Source of the DNA: Paenibacillus sp. JJ-223
GTDB taxonomy: Bacteria; Bacillota; Bacilli; Paenibacillales; Paenibacillaceae
DNA length: 64,000 nucleotides
Assembly: GCF_927798175.1 (NCBI RefSeq)
Contig: NZ_CAKMMP010000009.1
Location: 62,001-126,000 of the forward strand
Reading direction: 5' to 3'
The number at the start of each line of letters is the position of its first letter. Position 1 is the first letter of the stretch. The translations under genes were made by a program, and so were the position numbers. The notes beneath the pieces were generated by a model. The model ran no database searches and was not told the origin of the DNA. It saw only the letters and a program-made list of their open reading frames with translations. Shown here piece by piece: positions 47,097-56,053 of this stretch.

Positions 47097-47708
47097 ATGA
47101 CACACAAAAAGAAGTCCGCGATCGATCCGCGAATCATACGAACGCGGCAGTTGATTCGCGAAGCGTTTGTGGAACTGCTGCAGGAGATGGATATCGAGAA
47201 GCTGTCCGTGAACCGGATCGCGGAGCGGGCAACCATCAATCGGGTCACGTTCTACCTGCATTATCGCGATATAACGGACATGATGGAGAAGATGGCCGAC
47301 GAAATGATCGAAAACATCGAAGGGATCGTGCTGGAGCATTCGCTTCAAGAGGGCCAAGGGCCTGAGAAACCAAGTGATCCGTGGCCGGTGCTGGTGAAGT
47401 TGCTGGAGCATTTCGCCGAGCAGTCTTCCTTCTATAAAGTGGTGCTGGCGACCAAACGTACGCCGATTTTTACGGATCGTTTGTTGAAGCTGTTAAGCAC
47501 GCTGGTCCGATCCAAAATCGAAAGCATGGGCGGTGAGCGCAAACTTGCGAAAGCAGGCATTCATGAAGAGGTTGCGGTCTGGTATGGATCGGCTGCTTTG
47601 ATCGGAACGATAGTAGCGTGGTTAAAAAACGACATGCCTTACTCGCCTCATTTTTTGGCCAAGCAGTTTTCGCTGATTCGCTCCCATCCCTTTCAAGAGT
47701 TGATTTAG
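47097..47708 (+). CDS. TetR-family regulator
   Basis: This is a 203-residue repressor. The DNA-binding domain reads LIREAFVELLQEMDIEKLSV, then NRIAERATINRVTFYLHYRD; the C-terminal half resembles the TetR_C_8/AcrR-like helical domain. AAAGGAG precedes the ATG at 47097. It is divergent from the DHA2 exporter, the classic arrangement for drug-responsive control. Confidence 0.92.
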   Translation: MTHKKKSAIDPRIIRTRQLIREAFVELLQEMDIEKLSVNRIAERATINRVTFYLHYRDITDMMEKMADEMIENIEGIVLEHSLQEGQGPEKPSDPWPVLVKLLEHFAEQSSFYKVVLATKRTPIFTDRLLKLLSTLVRSKIESMGGERKLAKAGIHEEVAVWYGSAALIGTIVAWLKNDMPYSPHFLAKQFSLIRSHPFQELI

Positions 47709-47794
47709 ATGTGAGAAACCAGTGAGGTCACGGCACGATGCAAGCCATTTGATGTATAATGGACAGATATGCAAATCAGGAAGGGAATGCAGTC

Positions 47795-48919
47795 ATGAAG
47801 AAAGTCATCGTCATCGGAGCAGGAATTTTGGGAGCATCGACCGCATATCAGTTGGTCAAAATGGGAGCGGACGTGCTCATCGTGGACCGCAGGGAGAAGG
47901 GACAGGCCACAGACGCTGCCGCAGGCATCATCTGCCCATGGGTTTCCCAGCGGCGCAATCAAAAATGGTATCGGTTAGCCAAAGCGGGGGCAGGTTTTTA
48001 TCCGGGATTGATCGAGGAATTGCAGGCAGAGGGAGAAACGGACACAGGCTACGCCAGGGTAGGCGCACTCAGCATTCATCACGACAGGGATAAGCTCGTC
48101 AAAATGGAAGAACGGGCAGCAGCGCGCAAACAAGATGCGCCGGAAATCGGAGACATTGCCACGCTTGATGAAGCCGAAACGCTGGCACGGTTCCCGCTGC
48201 TGTCGGAAGGGTATCGGTCCGTGTTCATCGGTGGGGCGGCTCGCGTGGATGGACGCGCCCTGCGCGATGCATTGCTTCGGTCCGCGCAGCGCGGCGGTGC
48301 CACGGTGATCGAAGGAGACGCGGTCATTCAGCATGAATCCAATCGCGTTTCGGGCGTAAGGGTCGGGGAAGATTTTTATGCGGCAGACGAAGTCATTGTT
48401 TGCGCCGGTGCATGGGCGAAAGCCTTAATGCAGCCGCTGGGCATTACGTTTAAGGTTCATTATCAGAAAGCACAGATCATGCACTTCATACTGACGGACG
48501 ACAACCAGGATACCGGAAATTGGCCTGTCGTCATGCCGCCATCGGACCAATATTTGCTTGCATTTGACCAACGTAAAATCGTCATCGGGGCTACGCACGA
48601 AAATGATGTTGAAGGATATGATACCCGGGTCACGGCTGCAGGTATGCAGGAAGTGCTGAATAAAGGACTGGACATCGCAAGCGGTTTGGCTGATGCAGCC
48701 CTGCAGGAAGTCCGGGTCGGTTTCCGTCCGTTTACGCCGGGATTTCTGCCTGTCATGGGGCCGATCCCGGGATGGGAAGGACTCGTCGTAGGGAACGGGC
48801 TTGGCGCTTCGGGCTTAACGATGGGGCCGTTTATTGGCAGTCAGCTCGCGAAATGGGTGCTGGGGGCGAAAACGGACATCGACTGGAGCGACTACGATCC
48901 GGCCCAAGCGATGGACTGA
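47795..48919 (+). CDS. FAD-dependent amino-acid oxidoreductase (DAO family)
   Basis: This is a 374-residue flavoenzyme that would oxidise an amino acid or amine. The FAD-binding motif is at the N-terminus (VIVIGAGILGASTAYQLVK, then VLIVDRR). The C-terminal dinucleotide-binding end reads VVGNGLGASGLTMGPFIGSQ. FRPFTPGFLPVMGPIPG is typical of D-amino-acid dehydrogenase/glycine oxidase relatives. AGGAAGGGA precedes the ATG at 47795. No partner genes identify the substrate. Confidence 0.9.
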   Translation: MKKVIVIGAGILGASTAYQLVKMGADVLIVDRREKGQATDAAAGIICPWVSQRRNQKWYRLAKAGAGFYPGLIEELQAEGETDTGYARVGALSIHHDRDKLVKMEERAAARKQDAPEIGDIATLDEAETLARFPLLSEGYRSVFIGGAARVDGRALRDALLRSAQRGGATVIEGDAVIQHESNRVSGVRVGEDFYAADEVIVCAGAWAKALMQPLGITFKVHYQKAQIMHFILTDDNQDTGNWPVVMPPSDQYLLAFDQRKIVIGATHENDVEGYDTRVTAAGMQEVLNKGLDIASGLADAALQEVRVGFRPFTPGFLPVMGPIPGWEGLVVGNGLGASGLTMGPFIGSQLAKWVLGAKTDIDWSDYDPAQAMD

Positions 48920-49013
48920 ATGCATCGTACTTTGTAAGAAAGCTGGGGATGAGGCTTGGAACTCAGCTTAACGCAAAAGGGCTATTTTAGCTTGGCACTT
49001 GGGGGAGAGGAGA

Positions 49014-51257
49014 TTGAGGAAACTTTCATTATTGGTATTTTTCATTCCGGCCATCGTATTAAGCGTGATGGTATGGAATGATTACACCGATGATTTGCAG
49101 GGAAACGAGGATCCATATTCGTCGATCGCGGGCATGTTTTATTTGGATGAAGGGGAAGAAGTGGTCGTTTTATCCAAAACGCAGGACTTTACGTGGGCGA
49201 GACTGGGGGTCTTTGATGCCCAAACGGGAGCGATACTTAAGGATGTGATGGTTCAGGCGGAGATGCAAGGCGTCATCCCGGCAGTCGTTTATCAGGATCA
49301 GGGGATTATTATTCCTACATATAGTGATGGGTCGGGTTTGCAGTTGAATCATGTCTCGAATAGCGGAGAGGTTAAGGAACTCGCGCAAAGCACGCTTCAT
49401 GTACCCGGATCGTTGAGTTCGAATGTGGCAGCTTGGAGAGGCCATATTCTGATCACCGGGGAGACGATAGGTTCTGCCTATTATGTGGCTGAAATTCAAA
49501 ACGGGATGAAGAAGTTTGCATTGCTGAATACCGATCTTCTGCCTTCCGATCCAATACGGGCAAGTTTTGTGGGCAGCAGCTTGAACAACGAACAGGGCGT
49601 GCCATTGCTCGAAGTCGATTTGCAAAATGGACAAACGGCGTTGGTTAGCGGCATTCTGGATGAAGACGAACGACCTGAAGTCAAGATTCAATCCGAAGAA
49701 CAAGGAACCTTCGACGCGCGTGACGAGGCTGGTTTACAATTTGCCAAACCATTCGGAATCGACGTCTCTCGCTTAATCCGTATCGATGGTGCAAAAGGGA
49801 ATCAAGCCCGATTCTATAATGCACGGTCTGAGGAGTGGGGAGAACTTGTTCCAACCCCAAAACCGCTGTATCGTGCCAAGGTTGTATTATTGAATGACGA
49901 AGAAGTTTTGATCGCCGGCACGGATACAGAAAATGGGCAGGAACAACTTGCGGGTTATGTGTACAACGAAAAAAACGGCAGCTTCACTGACGCTTCGGCA
50001 CTTGTAAGTCGACTTACATACAAAGACTTTGCTTCCTCGGATAGCGAATTTTACAAAGAGTCGGGGAGTGACAGCCTGTATTACTCGGACATGGAGAGCG
50101 CTGCAGGATGGATGAATATAAGTAATGGTCAAGCAGGCTGGATCGACTCGAATACGTTGGCAAATTGGAGAGAGGCAGCAATGACACAGCGCATCTCGCT
50201 TTCCACCTTTATGGCATACGTCCGTGAGGGAGGCGCCCTCATCATCAACTGGATGGCCTGGCTGTTGATTCCAACGCTTATGTTTTTGGTGCCTGCCATC
50301 GCCGGACCACTGCTTCGCCAGAAACACTCTCGCAATCTCAAGGAAGGCAGGCTGGTTACGGGGACGATCGCAAGTATGCAGGAGACAGGCGTCTATGTGA
50401 ACAACTTGCCGCAGGTCAAATTTGTTGTGCAATTTGTGGAAGCTGGACAGCACAAGCAGGTCGAAATCAAGAAGGTCATTTCCTTGGTAAACGTACCAAG
50501 GCAGGGAGATGACGTGCTGATCAGCTACAATCCCCGAAACAACAAGGCCATGTTTGTAACGGAAGAGGATGTGAACGTGGAGAGCGACCCGCCGCAAACT
50601 ATCCCCGATGCCTTGTTAGATCGAATTGAATACCGGGAGCCATTTAGGCGTGGGCAAGCACTGGTGCTGCATTTTGCCACCAGGGAAGAAGATTACCCGG
50701 TTCCCGTGATCCAACCGCCAGGGTTCGAGTATCGTACCGGACGGCGTGCGAACCTGATCGTCTCCGATGGAGTTGCCCGTATTCGCAGCTACGACGGCAC
50801 GGGTCGGGAAGAGGAAGCGCAATTGGCATTGGAAGCGGAAGTCGTTAGCGTGGAGAAGGCGAATCTTGAAATCGAAGGGCGCCAGCTTCTGGTTATGGAC
50901 CTGCTAGTATCCAGGGGTGACGACCGTTTGCGCAAGAGCAACAGCCTGTTTGTACCTGAACGATATGCTGTGCAGACAGGCATTCGTATCCCGATGCAGA
51001 TGGGCGAGCAAGATTTCGAGCGTGAACTGCGTTTGTCCAAAGGCAAACAAGGTGCTGCCATCGTTCGTACCGTAACTTATGAGGGGCATACGGTTGGGGA
51101 GCGCCCGGTAGCACGCATTGACGTTGAACGGGGCGGTAAACTATACCGGATCCGCCAATCGATTGAGCCGGTGCACGGGGTACAGGTTGGAGATGAGATA
51201 TGGATTGCGTATGACGCAAATTCACAGGAAGCAATGATTGTGAACTATGCATCCTGA
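49014..51257 (+). CDS. Large membrane protein with tandem DUF3592-like modules
   Basis: This is a 747-residue protein of unknown function. It has an N-terminal membrane helix (LSLLVFFIPAIVLSVMVW), an external region of about 380 residues and a second hydrophobic segment (ALIINWMAWLLIPTLMFLVP, about residues 408-430). The remaining 310 residues hold about three beta-rich modules with the pattern V...G......V...D.V.ISYNPRN..AMFV and VQVGDEIWIAYDANSQEAMI, resembling DUF3592. The TTG at 49014 is favoured by GGGGAG six to seven bases upstream; an in-frame TTG at 48999 has none. It is monocistronic. Confidence 0.72.
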   Translation: MRKLSLLVFFIPAIVLSVMVWNDYTDDLQGNEDPYSSIAGMFYLDEGEEVVVLSKTQDFTWARLGVFDAQTGAILKDVMVQAEMQGVIPAVVYQDQGIIIPTYSDGSGLQLNHVSNSGEVKELAQSTLHVPGSLSSNVAAWRGHILITGETIGSAYYVAEIQNGMKKFALLNTDLLPSDPIRASFVGSSLNNEQGVPLLEVDLQNGQTALVSGILDEDERPEVKIQSEEQGTFDARDEAGLQFAKPFGIDVSRLIRIDGAKGNQARFYNARSEEWGELVPTPKPLYRAKVVLLNDEEVLIAGTDTENGQEQLAGYVYNEKNGSFTDASALVSRLTYKDFASSDSEFYKESGSDSLYYSDMESAAGWMNISNGQAGWIDSNTLANWREAAMTQRISLSTFMAYVREGGALIINWMAWLLIPTLMFLVPAIAGPLLRQKHSRNLKEGRLVTGTIASMQETGVYVNNLPQVKFVVQFVEAGQHKQVEIKKVISLVNVPRQGDDVLISYNPRNNKAMFVTEEDVNVESDPPQTIPDALLDRIEYREPFRRGQALVLHFATREEDYPVPVIQPPGFEYRTGRRANLIVSDGVARIRSYDGTGREEEAQLALEAEVVSVEKANLEIEGRQLLVMDLLVSRGDDRLRKSNSLFVPERYAVQTGIRIPMQMGEQDFERELRLSKGKQGAAIVRTVTYEGHTVGERPVARIDVERGGKLYRIRQSIEPVHGVQVGDEIWIAYDANSQEAMIVNYAS

Positions 51258-51350
51258 TCGATAACTGCCCATAAATAAGCATGGGTCGAAAGTGGAAGCG
51301 CAAAGCTGCCGTGTATCCCCATTAGAACAGGTTATGAAAATATAATATGG

Positions 51351-51380
51351 ACAGCCGACCAATTAACCGGCTGTCTTTTT
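51351..51380 (+). terminator. Intrinsic terminator
   Basis: ACAGCCG (51351-51357) pairs with CGGCTGT (51368-51374), followed by CTTTTT. Confidence 0.8.
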
Positions 51381-51654
51381 CATTAAGATATAACAGGCAG
51401 GATAGTTGTAAAGGTTATGTGCGGAGAACCGTATCAACCGGGCATTGTGGAATCGTAGAAGCCTCAAAGGCGGGAAAGAAAAGTGTTAGAAGTGTCGATG
51501 CTGGCAGAGAATTCGCTTCTGACTTTAGTTTCGTTTGGAAGAACGAGAAAGGCTCTAACAATTAATGACTGTATTTCTCCATGATTTATCTGAATTTAAT
51601 CGTGACTTAGAGGGTCTATTTGAATTGATGTATTGGATTGGTTTTTTGAGAACC
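51381..51654. other. Non-coding stretch before the T-box
   Basis: No credible gene lies here. The sequence has short stems (GGTT...AACC near 51413-51430, GCC-TCAAA-GGC near 51462, GTTAGAAG...CTTCTGAC near 51485-51522) and looks like structured RNA or eroded mobile DNA. I cannot assign it. Confidence 0.4.
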
Positions 51655-51687
51655 TTGACTTTGGAAATGATGTGCTAGGGTATACAC

Positions 51688-51793
51688 GCGAAAAGCGTCG
51701 TACCTGAAGAGGTGAATGCCGTGAGGCATTTAATAAAATTGGGTGGTACCACGTGAGCACAACTCTCGTCCCTTTGGGATGAGGTTTTTTTTG
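51688..51793 (+). promoter_or_regulatory. T-box leader
   Basis: The conserved T-box AAATTGGGTGGTACCACG (51736-51753) is followed by a terminator, CTCGTCCC-TTT-GGGATGAG (51765-51783), with T8. An upstream hairpin AATGCC-GTGA-GGCATT (51715-51730) corresponds to stem III. Uncharged tRNA normally prevents the terminator from forming. I cannot see a convincing stem I or specifier loop. A TTGACT at 51655 with a poor -10 would place the start after where stem I should be. The leader feeds a broken MetRS gene, so methionine tRNA is the expected ligand. Confidence 0.8.
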
Positions 51794-51821
51794 TTTGTCA
51801 AAAAATGAGGGAGGGAATGAT

Positions 51822-52921
51822 TTGTACACGCGCACCGATCAACAATTTCATCATCGCGTAGTCCAAGATTTGTTTTTGAGACTTCTGGAAAATGGCCATC
51901 TTTATAAAAAAAACGTTCTGCAGACATATTGTGAAACCGATCAACGATTTTTACCAGATCGATATGTTGAAGGGACTTGCCCCGTATGTGGTAATCGAGC
52001 CAGAGGTGATCAATGCGACTTTTGTTCAACATTGCTCGATCCGGCGGATTTGTCTGAGAAGACATGCAAACTTTGTGGAAATCCTCCGATCGAGCGACCA
52101 ACAGAGCATTTTTACCTTGCACTGTCTGGGTTCCAAGCTGAATTGACCAAATATGCACAAAAGGCTCGGGGATGGAAAGAATTTGGCCCGCTCTGCTCTT
52201 GGGAGTAGGAGGGCTACATTTACCGGATCGAATGATCTCATGTGAGTACATGACACTAGAAGGGAAAAAGTTTTCAACAAGCCGTAACTGGGCAGTCTGG
52301 GTGCCGGACATTCTAAAAAGGTACCAACCGGACTCCATTCGGTACTTTCTGATTGCAAATGGACCAGAGAAGCGTGACACTGATTTTTCGTGGAGGGAAT
52401 TCATTTACAGTCACAATGGAGAGTTGCTAGGCGCGTTCGGAAATTTTGTTAATCGAACGTTGGCCTTTATCGGCAAATCCTTTGGAGGATGCGTTCCCTC
52501 AGGGGAGCTTAGTGAGGGATGGAAAAGGGCAACTGAAGAGATGTATCGAGATTCTGGAATTCTAATTGAAGAAGGTCGTCTAAAAGAAGCGATCGAGTTG
52601 ATTTTCACCTATGTTCGTCAAGGAAACAAATATTTTGATGAGCAAAAACCATGGGTGCAAATCAGGGAGAATCGAGAGGCATGTGAACATACACTACATT
52701 CTTGTGTACAGATTATTGCCAATCTTGCCAATTTGCTTCAACCTTTCATCCCCTTCTCGTGTGAGAAAATAAGAACATTTCTAACGCTTGAAAGACCGAA
52801 CTGGCAGTTAACTTTTGTTCCAGATGGCTTACAAATTCAAAAGTTGGAGCTTTTGTTCGAGCGCATTGATGTCAGTCGGATTGAAGAAGAGCTGAGTTTA
52901 TTGGAGAAGCAAAAACTGTAG
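51822..52921 (+). pseudogene. Degraded methionyl-tRNA synthetase gene
   Basis: Two reading frames carry parts of a class I methionyl-tRNA synthetase. The first (51822-52208, TTG start after GGAGGG) begins at the region after the HIGH motif ([20 protein letters not shown]) and includes the zinc-knuckle part (CPVCGN...CDFC...CKLCGN), ending in a stop. The second (about 52172-52921) resumes at [20 protein letters not shown] and has the KFSTS form of the KMSKS loop plus the anticodon-binding domain. The first roughly 100 residues with HIGH, and a central stretch, are missing, and the frame changes at the junction. No active enzyme can result. It is likely a second, acquired copy; a functional MetRS gene must lie elsewhere. 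Confidence 0.82.
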
Positions 52922-52935
52922 CCTGGAAAGGGAAG

Positions 52936-52960
52936 GGCCATCCATCGGATGGCCTCTCTT
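52936..52960 (+). terminator. Terminator after the MetRS remnant
   Basis: GGCCATCC-ATC-GGATGGCC is a perfect 8-bp hairpin (52936-52954) followed by TCTCTT. Confidence 0.75.
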
Positions 52961-53272
52961 CAAAACTTGCCGTTACAGACAGCGCGGAGGGAAGCGTATC
53001 ACAAGTAATGATATAGTGTAGAGTTGTGCTGCATCTCGAGAGAGGTGCTTTTTTATTGTAAGCTGCCTTACGAACTCTTCACGAATACAGCAAGATCTGA
53101 AAAGTAAGTCCAGAACATATTTGTTAAGTTAGATTCAACAAACTAAAACAAACCAAAATCCAATAAGAAAGGGGCTGAACACAGAATAACTCATCGGATG
53201 TTTGCGTGATAGAGAGAAAGGAACAAGCAATAAGCAACAATAGTATTAATACCTAATAGTGGAGGAATCAAT
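52961..53272. other. Intergenic region with an orphan terminator hairpin
   Basis: GCATCTC-GAGA-GAGGTGC (53031-53048) followed by T6 is a second terminator-like hairpin with no gene before it. A TATAGT lies about 20 bp upstream of it. The remaining 200 bp are A-rich, with TTTGTT...AACAAA near 53119-53140. No gene is seen. Confidence 0.5.
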
Positions 53273-53944
53273 GTGAATAGAGAGCACAATACAAAGGTGA
53301 ATAAATCAACGATAACAGCACATCTTCTACATCAATGGTCAGGATTTATGGCAATAATAGCAGGGATTCTATACATCGTCATTCAATTGATCCACCCGAT
53401 AGATCATATTTCCTCTGTGAACACGAACTCTTGGCAGGTGGTTGCATGTTTGACTATGGCGATGTCGCTCTTTACACTGATCGGTATTACGGCATTCTAT
53501 ATAAGGCAAGCGAAAGAATCGGGATGGCTTGGCTTGATCGGGTTCCTTATGTTCAATTTGTTCTGGTTCATCTCCATAATTTTTAGTTTCATTGAAGCAT
53601 TCGTTTTGCCGTTGCTGACGAGTGATGCTGAAAAGTTTGTGGGAGGAATGGTTGGACTCTTTGGAGGAACAGTTAGCGAAGTTAATCTGGGTATCTTCCC
53701 GATATTAGCACCGCTCGCGGGATTATTGTATATGTTAGGAGGTTTGCTGCTGGGCATCGCCACATTAAGGGCCAGGGTTTTTCCTCGCCCAGCAGCCATT
53801 CTGCTGGCCTTCGCTGCTGTAGTGACCGTAGCTGCTGCAATTATTCCCCATCCACTTGATCGGGCATTGGCAATACCTATGGGATTAGCGCTTATATGGA
53901 TTGGATATGTTATTTGGTCGGAACGTAAGCAAGCATCGGTTTAG
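53273..53944 (+). CDS. Multi-pass membrane protein of unknown function
   Basis: This is a 223-residue protein with about six membrane helices (for example GFMAIIAGILYIVIQLIHPI, IGFLMFNLFWFISIIFSFIE and AILLAFAAVVTVAAAIIPHP). It is reminiscent of DUF4386-type proteins, but I am not sure. The GTG start follows GGAGGA by six bases. It is convergent with the AraC gene that follows. Confidence 0.75.
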   Translation: MNREHNTKVNKSTITAHLLHQWSGFMAIIAGILYIVIQLIHPIDHISSVNTNSWQVVACLTMAMSLFTLIGITAFYIRQAKESGWLGLIGFLMFNLFWFISIIFSFIEAFVLPLLTSDAEKFVGGMVGLFGGTVSEVNLGIFPILAPLAGLLYMLGGLLLGIATLRARVFPRPAAILLAFAAVVTVAAAIIPHPLDRALAIPMGLALIWIGYVIWSERKQASV

Positions 53945-54013
53945 AGGTTTTTTGATATTACCAAATGGGATGAAATGAATAGCTCCTCTGACGGTTGGTT
54001 CCTCGGTGCAGTA

Positions 54014-54883
54014 TTAAATTTCCATATCGTCAGGGAGTTTTTTGATAGGTGCATAAATATGGTAGGTTGAATTCAAATTGTGAACATCTTCAAAGACTTG
54101 AATCAGTTCAATATCGGATTGGTTAGACTCTTGCCTGGAAATCTTTAAGAATCTTGCATAGTCGGTTTTGAGGACTTCTCCAATGTCTAGCAGGTCACCA
54201 CAATAGTTAAACCTCGCACAAAAAATAGTCGGTACATCAACCGTGAAATAAAAGGGTTTATGAATTTGAACATCACTTGGGATTCCGAACAGAACTTTGA
54301 ACCGTGTTGAGTTTGGTTGACAGTTTGAATAAATGACAAAACAGGAACCATTTATATGGTCATCAATGTGGTTCAACAACAATCTTGAATGGGAGTGGAT
54401 CTTCTTTTTGTAATCATCAGCAGCCAGGTCTACTTCAAAGGCAATCCCGCTTATTCGGGTCTCTTTGAACTCTGTCAGCGTGAAATCCGTGACGATATCC
54501 CCATTTATATTTTTAAATGGTCTTTTGACCACTGCAGGTATTGGAGTCGGATCGATTTTTTTGAGCCCTGCTCTTAGCGAACTTGGAGCTACGCCGTAAT
54601 GTTGTTTGAAGGCCCGGGTGAATGAGGCTTGCGTACCAAAAGCGAATTGATATGCAATGTTGGTTAAAGATAAGTTATTTTCATAAATAAGTGATAAAGC
54701 GGCATTCAATTTTCTAGATAGAATGTACTGATTTAATGAACAGCCCATCATGGCAGAGAAAAGCCTATGAAAATAATACTTAGACATATTGAAATTAAGG
54801 GCAACGGATGCCACGGATAAAGGTTGTTCTACATTTTCCTCGATATGAATCAATGCTTGTTCTATTATCCTATGATGGTTCAT
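54014..54883 (-). CDS. AraC-family regulator with GyrI-like effector domain
   Basis: This is a 289-residue transcription factor. The two AraC helix-turn-helices are N-terminal (LSVASVALNFNMSKYYFHRL; LTNIAYQFAFGTQASFTRAF). The C-terminal 150 residues look like a GyrI-like small-molecule-binding domain, as in MarA/Rob-type or BltR-like regulators. The ATG at 54883 has AAGGGAG upstream; the earlier ATG is less well placed. It may respond to a drug or lipid. Targets are unknown. Confidence 0.87.
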   Translation of the reverse strand: MNHHRIIEQALIHIEENVEQPLSVASVALNFNMSKYYFHRLFSAMMGCSLNQYILSRKLNAALSLIYENNLSLTNIAYQFAFGTQASFTRAFKQHYGVAPSSLRAGLKKIDPTPIPAVVKRPFKNINGDIVTDFTLTEFKETRISGIAFEVDLAADDYKKKIHSHSRLLLNHIDDHINGSCFVIYSNCQPNSTRFKVLFGIPSDVQIHKPFYFTVDVPTIFCARFNYCGDLLDIGEVLKTDYARFLKISRQESNQSDIELIQVFEDVHNLNSTYHIYAPIKKLPDDMEI

Positions 54884-55091
54884 ACTGACTCCCTTCATCA
54901 CGCACTTTAATTTATTGTGCTAAGTATATCACAAGCGTTCCATTGCTATAAGGCAATTCGCATTCTAATCACCTGGGATGTCCAATGAATATAAAGGGAG
55001 TAGTACTCATTTTTTTATGCGCTTACATTGTGCTTCTCCGCCGTTTTCAGTAAAATATTTGTAATTTCAATGGTTAAAGGAGAGCGGACAC

Positions 55092-56018
55092 GTGCTGGAA
55101 CTCAGCTTTGACGACCCTGAACGATTGGCCGGCGTTGCCCATGCCCTATCGGCCCGTTCGCGCATCGATATTCTCCAGCTGTTGCAGTTCGGCAGACTGA
55201 ATGTCATCGAAATCGCGGAGGCGCTGGATCTTCCCATCTCAACGGTGGCTAACCATGTGAAGGTGCTTGAGGCGGCCCAATTGATCCATACGGAAATGCT
55301 GCCGGCGACCCGCGGGGCGATGAAGCTGTGCAGCCGCGTCTGCGACGCCGTACACATGGAACTGAGACGGACGGGGCGAACCGCCGAAGTGGCGAGCTAT
55401 GAAGTGCAGATGCCGATCGGGCACTACAGCGACTGCGAAGTGACGCCTTCTTGCGGCATGGCCAGTGCGGAAGGCATCATTCTGAAGGATGATGATCCGG
55501 CCAGCTTTTACCATCCCCTTCATATCGATGCACAACTGATCTGGTTGCAGAGAGGGTATGTGGAATACCTGCTTCCGGTCGACATTCCTGCGGAGGCCAG
55601 GATCCTTTCGTTGGAACTTTCCATGGAAATGTGTTCGGAGGTGCCCAATTACAACAATGTTTGGCCGTCGGACATCTCCGTGTGGATCAACGGCGTAGTC
55701 ATCGGAACATGGACCAGCCCCGGGGATTTCGGCGATCGCCGCGGCAAGCTGAATCCCGCGTGGTGGAACAACACGTTGACGCAATACGGACATCTTAAGG
55801 TTTGGCAGGTTAACGAGAGCCATACCAGCCTGGATCATGAGCGGATTTCCAGCGTGAACCTGCATCATCTGAGGGTGCTGGAAAGCCCCAAGCTTCGCCT
55901 GCGCATCGGCATCGACCCCAATGCGGTGCACCAAGGGGGCATGAACCTTTTTGGCAGCGGGTTCGGGGACCATGCGCAGCACATTCGGATGAGCGTGATG
56001 TATTCGACAAAACCCTGA
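55092..56018 (+). CDS. ArsR-type regulator fused to a beta-rich C-terminal domain
   Basis: This is a 308-residue protein. Residues 1-90 are an ArsR-like winged helix (LAGVAHALSARSRIDILQLL, then VIEIAEALDLPISTVANHVKVLEAAQLI). The other 210 residues are beta-rich and Trp/Asn-rich (for example VWPSDISVWINGVVIGTWTS and LHHLRVLESPKLRLRIGI) and look like a jelly-roll, perhaps a sugar-binding sensor. The GTG start follows AAAGGAGAG. It heads a carbohydrate-use region and is followed by an AraC gene 35 bp on, so it probably regulates this cluster. The sensor idea is inference. Confidence 0.8.
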   Translation: MLELSFDDPERLAGVAHALSARSRIDILQLLQFGRLNVIEIAEALDLPISTVANHVKVLEAAQLIHTEMLPATRGAMKLCSRVCDAVHMELRRTGRTAEVASYEVQMPIGHYSDCEVTPSCGMASAEGIILKDDDPASFYHPLHIDAQLIWLQRGYVEYLLPVDIPAEARILSLELSMEMCSEVPNYNNVWPSDISVWINGVVIGTWTSPGDFGDRRGKLNPAWWNNTLTQYGHLKVWQVNESHTSLDHERISSVNLHHLRVLESPKLRLRIGIDPNAVHQGGMNLFGSGFGDHAQHIRMSVMYSTKP

Positions 56019-56053
56019 AGACAGGAGACGGACGGGAATGAGGTTGCAAAAAC

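Noticed and set aside
51381..51560. Possible group II intron fragment
   Set aside because: A GTGCGGAGAACCGTAT-like stretch recalls intron domain IV sequences, but no domain V, boundary or reverse transcriptase could be identified.
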